From: Acrocarpospora macrocephala
Lineage (GTDB): Bacteria; Actinomycetota; Actinomycetes; Streptosporangiales; Streptosporangiaceae
Direction: 5' to 3'
DNA length: 41,568 bases
Assembly: GCF_009687865.1 (NCBI RefSeq)
Contig: NZ_BLAE01000010.1
Coordinates: 1 to 41,568, forward strand
The notes beneath the pieces are model-generated. The model was not told the origin of the DNA. It saw only the letters and a program-made list of their open reading frames with translations, and ran no database searches. This document shows positions 25,073 through 32,694 of the stretch, piece by piece. How positions within the stretch are numbered: position 1 is the first letter of the stretch; each line of letters starts with the position of its first letter. The position numbers and the translations under genes were made by a program.

Positions 25073-26049
25073 CCGACAACCGCGCCGGGGCAGGATCCAC
25101 CTACGGTCTGGTGCCGGGGCCCATGACCATTCCGAACGCCCACGAGCTGCGGCTCACCCTGCGGGCGTCGCTGGCCGGGCCGCAGCCGCTGGTACTGCCA
25201 GGTGTCACTGACGCGATGGGCCTGCGCCTGGTGGAGCAGGCCGGGTTCGCAGCGGCGTACGCGACCGGAGGCGGGCTCGCGAACGCCCAGCACGCGCTTC
25301 CCGACATCGGGCTGACCTCCATGGCGGAGGTCGTTGAGCACGCGGGACGGATCACGGCGGCGGCGTCGATTCCCGTCGTGGTCGACGCGGATACCGGCTA
25401 CGGCGGCCCGTTGGCGACCATGCGCACGATCCGGTTGCTCGAACGGGCGGGTGCGGCCGCCATCCAGGTCGAGGACCAACAGATGCCCAAGCAGTGTGGC
25501 CACTTCGACGATCACGATCTCATCCCGGCCGGCCACATGCAGACGAAGATCGCTATCGCCTGCGAGGCCCGCGCCGACGACGCGCTGGTCATCATCGCGC
25601 GGACGGACGCTCGGTCGGTCTACGGCATCGAGGAGGCCATCGAGCGGGCGAAGGCGTACGTCGAAGCCGGCGCCGATGTGATCTTCGTCGAGGCGCCGCG
25701 AACCATCGAAGAACTGGCGCTTGTCGGCACCGAGCTGGCCGGCGTCCCGCTCGTCGTCAACGTGGTCGAAGGTGGCAAGACTCCGGAGCTCGACCTGAAG
25801 GAGTACGCCGAGCTGGGCTTCAGCGTCATCCTGTTCGCCAACTACCTGATGCGGACGATGATGCGGGCCGGCATCGAGGCCCTGCGGCATCTTCGAGAGC
25901 ACGGGGAGACGGCGAGCCGCGCCGACCGGATGGTGACCTGGTCCGAGCGGCAGGAGCTGTTTCGGCTGGCCGACCTGGCCGCGGCGGAGGCGCTTCTCGA
26001 TCAGCCTCTCGCGGACATCATCGCGGCGAACCGGCGCCCGGTGCCATGA
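25069..26049 (+). CDS. Isocitrate lyase/PEP mutase family enzyme (methylisocitrate-lyase-like)
   Basis: A 326-residue TIM-barrel enzyme. Visible are the N-terminal L-P-G-V-T-D-A-M-G-L, the Mg-binding D-A-D-T-G-Y-G-G (106-113), V-E-D-Q-Q-M-P and the active-site loop K-Q-C-G-H (141-145, Cys143), then A-R-T-D-A and F-V-E-A-P. The loop Cys is the hallmark of lyases (isocitrate, 2-methylisocitrate, 2,3-dimethylmalate), as opposed to PEP mutases. A retro-Claisen/aldol cleavage of a substituted malate or citrate giving pyruvate or glyoxylate is the most likely reaction. The second loop residue is Gln rather than the usual Arg or Lys. GTG start in a GTGA overlap; the stop overlaps the next ATG. Confidence 0.93.
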   Translation: MTDNRAGAGSTYGLVPGPMTIPNAHELRLTLRASLAGPQPLVLPGVTDAMGLRLVEQAGFAAAYATGGGLANAQHALPDIGLTSMAEVVEHAGRITAAASIPVVVDADTGYGGPLATMRTIRLLERAGAAAIQVEDQQMPKQCGHFDDHDLIPAGHMQTKIAIACEARADDALVIIARTDARSVYGIEEAIERAKAYVEAGADVIFVEAPRTIEELALVGTELAGVPLVVNVVEGGKTPELDLKEYAELGFSVILFANYLMRTMMRAGIEALRHLREHGETASRADRMVTWSERQELFRLADLAAAEALLDQPLADIIAANRRPVP

Positions 26050-27464
26050 CGAGGATCGCGGGCCTGCCCTACCAGGACGACCTCCCCGAGCGGGCCGGAG
26101 TGGTCGTGCTCGGATCCGGGCTGGCCGGCTGCGCCGCCCTGCTCGCGGCGGCTGAGGCCGGCCGGTACGCGGTCATGGTGGAGAAGACCGGTTCGATCGG
26201 CGGCTCAACCGTGCTGTCAGCCGGCCTGTCGGCCTTCGCCGGTACCGACGAACAGCACGCGCTCGGCATCACGGACTCGATCGAGCTGCTTCGCCGCGAC
26301 CTGCTCGAGGTCGGCGACCACCGCAACGACGTAGCGCTGGTCGATCTGTATTGCGCGCACCAACTGGAGACCTACTCGTGGCTGCGTCGCCACGGCGTGG
26401 TCTACGGCGAGATCCACGCGGCGTCCGGCCAGACCGTCCCACGAAGTCACCCGACCGACACCACCGCGATGTTGGTGCGCCTCCTCGTCGCCGCGGGAAA
26501 GCTCGGCGCCCGGCTGGTCATGGACACCGCCGCGGAGCGGTTGGTGTACGAGGACGGCCGGGTGGTGGGAGTCGACGTCCGCCTCTCCAGCGGAGAGCGA
26601 CGCCGCGTGTGGGCGGACGCGGTCGTCCTGGCCACCGGTGGGTTCGCTCGGAACAACGAGTTGCTTACCAGGTTCGCGCCCCAGATGGAGCACGCACTGC
26701 GGGCCGGCGGCGCCGGGTGCGAGGGTGACGGGCTGAAGATGGCGATGGCACTCGGCGCCGGAATCCGCGACATGCCCTATGTCAAGGGTACGTACGGCAT
26801 CTATGCCGAGCCGCATCCACACGAGGACGGCACCGGCATCCTCGCCGTCTACAAAGGAGCGATCGCGGTCAACGGTGCGGGCCAACGGTTCGTCGACGAA
26901 TCGCGAAACTATAAGGAGATCGGCGATGTCGCGCTGCGGCAGCCGGGCGGGACGACCTGGCAGGTCTTGGACGCCACGGTCATGGCCCAGTCGAGCGACG
27001 ACGTCCCGATCTACGCATTCGCCGAGCGGGATCGAGCCGGCATGCTGGTGCGCGCCGATTCCGTCGAGGAACTCGAACAAAGGCTCGCCCTCCCGGCGGG
27101 CTCGCTTCAGACGACCGTCGCGGACTACAACCGGCGGATCGCCAGCAGTGAGCCGGATCCGATGGGCCGTGAGTTCCTGTGCGGTGGCTTCGGTCGTCCC
27201 TTCGCGCTCGATACCCCACCCTTCTACGCACAGCCGACCAAGACGGTCGTCCTGGCGACCTACTGTGGCGTTACTGTCGACACACACCTGCGGGTACTCG
27301 ACTGGTGGGGTGAGCCGATCGGTCGCCTGTTCGCCGCAGGTGAGATCGTGGGCGGATTCCACGGCAGTGGTTACATGACCGGTACGTCGATCGGCAAGGC
27401 CGCGATCTTCGGGCGGCTGTCGGGCACGCACTCCGCGGCCGTGGAGAGTGAGCTGACGTGGTGA
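26046..27464 (+). CDS. FAD-dependent oxidoreductase, fumarate reductase/KstD superfamily (first of three)
   Basis: A 472-residue FAD_binding_2 protein. The dinucleotide motif is V-V-V-L-G-S-G-L-A-G-C-A-A near residue 19-31, E-K-T follows, and G-G-S-T-V-L-S-A-G covers the flavin. A-T-G-G-F-A-R-N-N-E-L marks the second part of the FAD domain. The C-terminal L-F-A-A-G-E-I-V-G-G-F-H-G-S-G-Y is the conserved FAD end motif. The superfamily includes fumarate reductases, 3-ketosteroid dehydrogenases and tricarballylate dehydrogenase. It probably introduces or removes a double bond next to a carboxyl or carbonyl group. ATGA overlap with the previous gene. Confidence 0.92.
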   Translation: MTRIAGLPYQDDLPERAGVVVLGSGLAGCAALLAAAEAGRYAVMVEKTGSIGGSTVLSAGLSAFAGTDEQHALGITDSIELLRRDLLEVGDHRNDVALVDLYCAHQLETYSWLRRHGVVYGEIHAASGQTVPRSHPTDTTAMLVRLLVAAGKLGARLVMDTAAERLVYEDGRVVGVDVRLSSGERRRVWADAVVLATGGFARNNELLTRFAPQMEHALRAGGAGCEGDGLKMAMALGAGIRDMPYVKGTYGIYAEPHPHEDGTGILAVYKGAIAVNGAGQRFVDESRNYKEIGDVALRQPGGTTWQVLDATVMAQSSDDVPIYAFAERDRAGMLVRADSVEELEQRLALPAGSLQTTVADYNRRIASSEPDPMGREFLCGGFGRPFALDTPPFYAQPTKTVVLATYCGVTVDTHLRVLDWWGEPIGRLFAAGEIVGGFHGSGYMTGTSIGKAAIFGRLSGTHSAAVESELTW

Positions 27465-28225
27465 ATCTGTTCGACCTCACCGGCGCCACCTCTCTGGTCG
27501 TCGGCGCGGCCGCCGGAGGCTTGGGTGAGTGGGCGGCCCGGGCGCTGGCCGGCCACGGCGCGGCCGTGGCGGTGGCCGACCTCCCCGAACAACAGGACGC
27601 TCTCGCCGTCACCGGTAAGGCCGCCGACGCGACATGCCACAGCGTGGACGTCACGGACGAGGCCTCGGTGGCGAGGCTCATGGACGAGGTGCGCGAACGG
27701 CACGGACAACTGGACGTCGTGGTCAACGCGGCCGGCGTCATGCTGCGCAAGCCGTACGACGAGACCACGCCGCGGGAGTTCGAGCACGTGGTCCGCGTCA
27801 ACCTCACCGGCTGCTGGCTCGTCGGCCGGGCCGCCGGCATGGCCATGACGGCTCAGGGCGGCGGCGGGCGGATCGTCAACCTGACGACCGTGTACGCGGA
27901 GCGGGTGGGCCCGGTGCCCGAGTCGGCGTACTACGCGTCGAAGGCGGCAGTGGTCAACGTGACCCGGTCTCTGGCCAGCGAGTTGGGCGCGCACGGTATC
28001 ACGGTCAATTGCCTTGCCCCCGGCGTTTTTTACCCGACCAAGATGACGACGCCGTTGGCCGAGGACCCACAGCGACTGGCCTGGTTCGCGCAGCGCACGC
28101 TACTCGGACGGTTAGGCGATCCGGCCCGGGACTTCGCCGGCCCCCTGCTCCTGCTGTGCAGCCCGGCATCGTCCTACATGACGGGTCAGGTTGTGTACGT
28201 CGACGGCGGATGGTCGGCCTGGTGA
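27458..28225 (+). CDS. Short-chain dehydrogenase/reductase with altered motifs
   Basis: A 255-residue SDR. The glycine motif reads V-V-G-A-A-A-G-G-L-G, less regular than T-G-x-x-x-G-x-G. N-A-A-G is present. The catalytic Tyr159 and Lys162 are in A-Y-Y-A-S-K. At the catalytic Ser position the sequence is N-L-T-T-V-Y, so Thr probably replaces Ser. The start is GTG GTG (27458 or 27461); the second gives the GTGA overlap typical of this operon. The C-terminal T-G-Q-V-V-Y-V-D-G-G is as expected. Substrate unknown. A 96-bp gap with a tiny reading frame separates it from the next flavoprotein gene. Confidence 0.92.
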   Translation: MVNLFDLTGATSLVVGAAAGGLGEWAARALAGHGAAVAVADLPEQQDALAVTGKAADATCHSVDVTDEASVARLMDEVRERHGQLDVVVNAAGVMLRKPYDETTPREFEHVVRVNLTGCWLVGRAAGMAMTAQGGGGRIVNLTTVYAERVGPVPESAYYASKAAVVNVTRSLASELGAHGITVNCLAPGVFYPTKMTTPLAEDPQRLAWFAQRTLLGRLGDPARDFAGPLLLLCSPASSYMTGQVVYVDGGWSAW

Positions 28226-28253
28226 TGGACAGGCCGAAACGGATGGAGAGCGG

Positions 28254-28325
28254 ATGAACTCGACGAGGACAGCCCTTCTTATGCTCGACTATTCCCACCA
28301 TCGAGATCGAGGAAGCGCCCGATGA
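28254..28325 (+). pseudogene. 23-codon reading frame, possible remnant of an isochorismatase-like hydrolase
   Basis: An ATG preceded by GGAGAGCGG opens a 23-codon frame that ends in an ATGA overlap with the next flavoprotein gene, just as complete genes in this operon do. Its first residues, T-R-T-A-L-L-M-L-D-Y, resemble the N-terminal beta-strand of isochorismatase/cysteine hydrolases (T-A-L-L-V-x-D-x-Q). The rest of such a protein (about 180 residues) is missing. It may be the leftover of an in-frame deletion, now acting as a short leader peptide that couples translation. The family link rests on ten residues, so it is weak. Confidence 0.35.
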
Positions 28326-29785
28326 GGTATGACGTCGACGTCGTCGTGGTGGGGGGCGGGGCGGCCGGTCTGTCCGCCGCTTGTTCGGCGGCGGAGGCCG
28401 GTGCCACCGTCGTCCTGCTGGAGCGATCGCCCGAGGCCGAGACCGGAGGCAATACCCGCTACACCGAGGCATTCCTGCGGATGAAGTCGCTTGACGAGAC
28501 GGCTGACGGCTTCGAGGCCGCCCTGGTCGACGACTTCATGGGCTATCCCGATCCGAGCATCGTCCGAGACGCCGCGCTGCCGGCCTCTCAGCAGAGCGGA
28601 CTCTGGCGGTCCACACATACGGTTGATCCGGAGTACGTCGCGACGCTGTCGGAGAACGCTCCGCAGGCGCTGGCGTGGATGGCCGGGCACGGCGTGCGGT
28701 TCGACACTGTGCCGACGCCCTTCCTGACGCAGACCACGACGCGCATGGCACCGGTCGGCGGCGGACTCGCCATCGTCGACACGATGGGCAAGGCCGCGCG
28801 CGACCTCGGCGTCAGGTTCTGCTTCGAGACCACGGCACGTGACCTGATCACCCACAACGGTGAGGTCATCGGCGTCCGCGCCGCCACCGCCCACGGCGAC
28901 GACGAGTACCTGGGCCGGGTCGTGCTGGCCTCCGGTGGGTATCAGGGCAACGCGGAGATGATGGCCCATTACCACCCCGGCCAGGCCATGACCTGCCGAC
29001 CCGTCGCCAAGGGCGGCCACTACAACAAGGGTGAGGGCATCGAGATGGCCCTGCGCGTCGGTGCGGCGACCGCCGGGAACTTCAGCCTGTTCCATGCCGA
29101 ACCGGTGGATCCGCGCTCGGGACAGGCCGAGGCAGCCATTTTCTGCTTCCCGTACGGGGTGCTGGTGAACAAGGAGGGTCGACGTTTCGTCGACGAGGCA
29201 CGAGGTGCGATCGACGCGTGGTACGAGCGCACCACCCGGACGATCCAGGCGCAGACCGAGGGGATCGCCTGGGTGGTGCTCGACCAACAGGGTCTGGCCG
29301 TGCCGAACATCATGTCCGGGGTACGCACCGACGTGGCTCCCATCCGGGCCGGCAGTCTCGGTGAGCTCGCCGATGTCCTGGGCATCCCCGGCGATGCGCT
29401 CCAGTCGACGATCGACGCCTACAACCAGGCCTGCCCGAATCCCGCGACCTTCGACCACAGCGCGCCGGACGGGCTGGCCACGGTGGGACTGACCCCGCCG
29501 AAGTCCAACTGGTCGCGGCGCATCGAGACGGCTCCGTTCGTCGCCTACCCCATCATGTGCGCCAACGTGTTCACGTTCGGCGGACTCAAGACGACCGCCA
29601 AGGCTGAGGTCGTCGACCGGGACGGCCGGCCGATCCGGGGACTATACGCGGCGGGTGAGATGACCGGGCTCTACTACTCGAACTACGTCGGCTCGACCTC
29701 GGTGTTGCGAGGGCTGACGTTCGGCCGCATCGCCGGCGTCGACGCCGCCAGCCTCGCCCGCGCAACCGGCGAAGGGGGCGTGTGA
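28322..29785 (+). CDS. FAD-dependent dehydrogenase, tricarballylate dehydrogenase (TcuA)-like (second of three)
   Basis: A 487-residue FAD_binding_2 protein. The FAD motif V-V-V-G-G-G-A-A-G-L-S-A-A is near 8-20. The segment G-G-N-T-R-Y-T-E-A-F-L-R-M is characteristic of the TcuA group, which oxidises tricarballylate to cis-aconitate in Salmonella. A-S-G-G-Y-Q-G-N-A-E-M-M and the C-terminal A-A-G-E-M-T-G-L-Y-Y complete the FAD site. The electron-transfer partner TcuB is not encoded nearby, so either another acceptor is used or the true substrate differs. The start is an ATGA overlap with the short frame at 28254. Confidence 0.88.
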   Translation: MRYDVDVVVVGGGAAGLSAACSAAEAGATVVLLERSPEAETGGNTRYTEAFLRMKSLDETADGFEAALVDDFMGYPDPSIVRDAALPASQQSGLWRSTHTVDPEYVATLSENAPQALAWMAGHGVRFDTVPTPFLTQTTTRMAPVGGGLAIVDTMGKAARDLGVRFCFETTARDLITHNGEVIGVRAATAHGDDEYLGRVVLASGGYQGNAEMMAHYHPGQAMTCRPVAKGGHYNKGEGIEMALRVGAATAGNFSLFHAEPVDPRSGQAEAAIFCFPYGVLVNKEGRRFVDEARGAIDAWYERTTRTIQAQTEGIAWVVLDQQGLAVPNIMSGVRTDVAPIRAGSLGELADVLGIPGDALQSTIDAYNQACPNPATFDHSAPDGLATVGLTPPKSNWSRRIETAPFVAYPIMCANVFTFGGLKTTAKAEVVDRDGRPIRGLYAAGEMTGLYYSNYVGSTSVLRGLTFGRIAGVDAASLARATGEGGV

Positions 29786-29788
29786 GCG

Positions 29789-30592
29789 ATGCGAATCTGG
29801 CACCAGAGTTTCACCGTCCTCGAGGACGTACCTCGGTACCGGGAGGCGCTGGAGCGCCACCTGTACGCCCAGGTTCATCCGGAGACCACGATCGATCTGC
29901 ACGGGATGCGACCCGGTACGTACCCGTCGGACTACCCGGGATCGCACATCGGCTACGCGTACCTGGCCGGTCTGCACAAGGAGCAGTTCGTCCACGCGGC
30001 GTTGCAGGCTCAGGACGACGGCTACGACGCCTTCCTCATCGCCACGCTTCCCGACACGGCGTACGAGGAAATCCGCACGGTGGTCGACATCCCGGTCGTC
30101 ACCTTCGGGCAGACGTCGGTGCTCATGGCGGCGATGCTCGGAGACTGCGTGGGCATTGTCAACTTCATCGCCGCGCTCGAGCCACAACTGCGCCGCAACC
30201 TGCGAAACTACCGGCTCGACAGCCTGGTCGGCCCCATCCTGCAGGTGGAGGCGGGATTCAGTGACGTCATGGCCGCCTACGCGGATCCAGACCCGCTCCG
30301 CGCGGCCTTCGAGCGGGCCGCCCGCAAGGCGATCGGCGCCGGCGCCACGGTCATCGTTCCCGGTGAGGGGCCGTTGAATGTCTTCTTGGCCGATCTCGGC
30401 ATCGCGCGCGTCGACGACGTGCCCGTGCTGGATTCGCTCGGAACCTGTGTCCGCGTGGCCGAGGTCAGAGCCGCGCAGTACCGGACGCAGGGTCTGGTTG
30501 CGTCCCGGGTGGGGTTCTACGGCGCGCAGCCGCCGCGGCGGCTGCTCGATGCCGCCCGGCAGTTCTACGGCGTCCCGACGGCTCTGACATGA
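29789..30592 (+). CDS. Asp/Glu/hydantoin racemase-fold protein without the two catalytic Cys
   Basis: A 267-residue member of the Asp/Glu racemase superfamily (racemases, hydantoin racemase, maleate isomerase, arylmalonate decarboxylase). It has the family pattern: D-L-H-G-M-R-P-G-T near 36, G-Y-D-A-F-L-I-A-T-L-P-D, P-V-V-T-F-G-Q-T-S and V-I-V-P-G-E-G-P-L-N. At the first Cys position it has Thr86 (I-A-T-L-P-D) and at the second Glu193 (P-G-E-G). Two-base Cys racemisation is therefore excluded. It may be a lyase, isomerase or decarboxylase with other residues. A GAAGGGGG ribosome-binding site lies 10 bases before the ATG. The stop overlaps the next start (ATGA). Confidence 0.85.
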   Translation: MRIWHQSFTVLEDVPRYREALERHLYAQVHPETTIDLHGMRPGTYPSDYPGSHIGYAYLAGLHKEQFVHAALQAQDDGYDAFLIATLPDTAYEEIRTVVDIPVVTFGQTSVLMAAMLGDCVGIVNFIAALEPQLRRNLRNYRLDSLVGPILQVEAGFSDVMAAYADPDPLRAAFERAARKAIGAGATVIVPGEGPLNVFLADLGIARVDDVPVLDSLGTCVRVAEVRAAQYRTQGLVASRVGFYGAQPPRRLLDAARQFYGVPTALT

Positions 30593-32001
30593 CTGCTGAC
30601 CTGATCGATGTCGGGCCTGATATCGCCATCGTGGGTGGTGGCGCCTGCGGAGTGATGACCGCTCTCCGGGCCGCCCAGAACCCCGACCTCGTGGTAGCCG
30701 TATTCGAGAAGTCGACCCGAGAGGGCTGCAATGCGGCCATTTCGTCGGGGTCTCTGCCCGCCGGCGGGACGAGATTCCAACGTCTGGCCGGGATCGACGA
30801 CTCACCACAGAAGCATGCGGAAGAGATCCTGGCCGCCTCGGGCGACGAGGAGTGGCGCCCGATCGTGGAGGCACTGTGCGCGGTCGCTCCGGCGATGGTC
30901 GAGTGGATCGCCGATACCGGGTACCCCATCGAAGTCGGGACCGACATGCCGCGCGCCGGCATGTCGGTCCCACGCCTGCATACCGACGTCGGCCGGCAGG
31001 GCGGAGGACGGCTCATGCGGCACCTCCGCGGGCTGCTCGGGTCGTACCCCAACGTCGCGTTCGTAGACGAGGCGCCAATCGTCGGCCTCGTCATGGACGC
31101 CGGCGTCGTGAGCGGCGTGGTGGTCAACCAGAACGGCCGTCGACAACGGATCGGCGCCGGCGCCATCATGCTGGCCGTGGACGGGTTCGCCAACAACCCG
31201 GCGCTGGTGCGGGAATATCTGGGCGACCTCGGTAATCCCTACTACGGTGGCGTGTCCACGTCGACCGGGGATGCCCTCACCTGGGTCCAGCGACTCGGCG
31301 GCCGGGTTCGGAACATGGGCGCCGGCCTGAGGTCCGGGCTGGTCGTGGTCGATCACGGGACGCGCGTGTCGCCGGCCCTCCCGTTCCACGGCGCGGTACT
31401 CGTCAACGCCAACGGCCAGCGCTTCGTCGACGAGGAGCGGCACGGCTACTCCGCGATGGCGGGGATCCTGCAGGGACAACCCGGCGAGCGGGCCGCCATG
31501 ATCTTCGACGCCACCGCGCTGGCGGCAACGCGGGAGTCGGAGATGATGCGGGAGTGCCTGGCGGCCCGAGCCATCCGCGAGGTCGCGACGCTCGCTGAGC
31601 TCGCCGCATTGCTCAGGCTGGACGTCGAGCAGGCACGGGAGGCGGTCACGGCCCGCCCGGGCCGTCGCCAGCTCCGGCAACCATTCTATCTCGCATGGGT
31701 GACCCACGGCCTGCTCACCACCCAGGGCGGGGTCGTCATCGACGCCCAGGGACGCGTGCTGGACAGCGCCGACCGGCCCATCCCGCATCTCTACGCCGGC
31801 GGCGGCACCGCGTGCGGGCTGGCCGGACCGTCGTCGGACGGCTACCTGTCGGGCAACGGACTCCTGTCCGCATTCGGACTGGGTTGGATCGTTGGAAACG
31901 CTCTCGCGTCGGGGCCGGTCGGTCGGTTCGCGCCACCAGTCCGTGCCGCCGATCAGCCCAGAAGAAGTGCCACGGCATTTTCGAAGGAGCGCCATAGATG
32001 A
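30589..32001 (+). CDS. FAD-dependent oxidoreductase, fumarate reductase flavoprotein type (third of three)
   Basis: A 470-residue FAD_binding_2 protein. The FAD motif I-A-I-V-G-G-G-A-C-G-V-M-T-A is at 13-26, E-K-S-T-R-E-G-C-N-A-A-I-S-S-G follows, and L-A-V-D-G-F-A-N-N-P-A-L-V replaces the common A-x-G-G-F. The C-terminal L-Y-A-G-G-G-T-A-C-G-L-A-G-P is the FAD end motif. It differs enough from the two other flavoproteins of the operon to suggest a distinct substrate. It is the last gene of the right-hand operon. Its final 49 bp overlap the 3' end of the convergent gntR gene, so the Arg/Lys/Ser-rich tail may be dispensable. Confidence 0.9.
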   Translation: MTADLIDVGPDIAIVGGGACGVMTALRAAQNPDLVVAVFEKSTREGCNAAISSGSLPAGGTRFQRLAGIDDSPQKHAEEILAASGDEEWRPIVEALCAVAPAMVEWIADTGYPIEVGTDMPRAGMSVPRLHTDVGRQGGGRLMRHLRGLLGSYPNVAFVDEAPIVGLVMDAGVVSGVVVNQNGRRQRIGAGAIMLAVDGFANNPALVREYLGDLGNPYYGGVSTSTGDALTWVQRLGGRVRNMGAGLRSGLVVVDHGTRVSPALPFHGAVLVNANGQRFVDEERHGYSAMAGILQGQPGERAAMIFDATALAATRESEMMRECLAARAIREVATLAELAALLRLDVEQAREAVTARPGRRQLRQPFYLAWVTHGLLTTQGGVVIDAQGRVLDSADRPIPHLYAGGGTACGLAGPSSDGYLSGNGLLSAFGLGWIVGNALASGPVGRFAPPVRAADQPRRSATAFSKERHR

Positions 32002-32621
32002 GCCTCCAGGAGCTTGGTCACACGCGCGGCACGCCCGGCAAGCAGGGCCTCGGCGATCGCCACATGCTCCTGGTACGCCTCGCGTGCCCGGGCCGGTTCC
32101 CGCGCCGAACGCCGACGCGCGATCGAAATCTTGGCGTTCACCTCGCGAAGCGCCTGGTCCAGCGCCGCGTTGTCGGCCATGGCGACCAGCGACCTGTGGA
32201 AGTCCATGTCGGCCGGGTACGCGGCGTCACCCTTCAGGGCCGATTCGGCGCCTTCGAGCGCCTGCAGGATGACCTGCCGCCCGGCCGGAGGCAAGCTCAC
32301 GCATGCCTTGCGCGCGCTGTAGGTCTCCACCGCGATCCGTAGCTCGTACAGCTGGCGGAGCTCTTTCTCCTCAACCGCGGGGACGAACGCGCCCTTGTGG
32401 GGAATGATCTCCAGCAGGCCCTCACTCGCCAGCCTCTGGATAGCCTCGCGGAGCGGTCCCCGGCTGATCCCGAGCTCTTCGGCGATCACCACCTCGTTGA
32501 GCCGGGTCTGCGGGCTCAACTCGCCAGTCAGGATCATCTCCCGGATCGCGCTTTCGGCGACGTCCCGCACCGTGGTGCGCCTGAGCGCACCACGGGACAC
32601 CGTCGTAGGCGACTCGGTCAT
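31953..32621 (-). CDS. GntR family transcriptional regulator with FCD domain (regulator 2)
   Basis: A 222-residue FadR-type regulator. The winged helix covers about 15-85: V-A-E-S-A-I-R-E-M-I-L-T-G-E-L, L-N-E-V-V-I-A-E-E-L-G-I-S-R-G-P-L-R-E-A-I and the wing I-P-H-K-G-A-F-V. The FCD domain (about 90-215) contains D-M-D-F-H-R-S-L-V and E-H-V-A-I-A-E-A-L, the usual metal/carboxylate-binding positions. It faces the end of the right-hand operon and overlaps the last gene by 49 bp. Sites resembling the one in front of the right-hand operon (ACTGTTGACAGT) lie in its own upstream region, so it probably represses that operon and itself. Confidence 0.94.
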   Translation of the reverse strand: MTESPTTVSRGALRRTTVRDVAESAIREMILTGELSPQTRLNEVVIAEELGISRGPLREAIQRLASEGLLEIIPHKGAFVPAVEEKELRQLYELRIAVETYSARKACVSLPPAGRQVILQALEGAESALKGDAAYPADMDFHRSLVAMADNAALDQALREVNAKISIARRRSAREPARAREAYQEHVAIAEALLAGRAARVTKLLEAHLWRSFENAVALLLG

Positions 32622-32643
32622 GGAACTCCCAACTAGGCGCTCA

Positions 32644-32657
32644 GCTGTTGTGACAGC
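32644..32657. promoter_or_regulatory. Operator-like palindrome GCTGT-N4-ACAGC before gntR 2
   Basis: A 14-bp palindrome with perfect 5-bp arms, 23 bp upstream of the gntR start at 32621. The half-sites CTGT/ACAG are the same as in the ACTGTTGACAGT site at 22351. Its position between a CATAAT -10-like hexamer (minus strand, 32679-32674) and the start codon fits autoregulation. Confidence 0.45.
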
Positions 32658-32694
32658 GATCGTCGCCCCTACAATTATGACTGACTCAGCTTAC

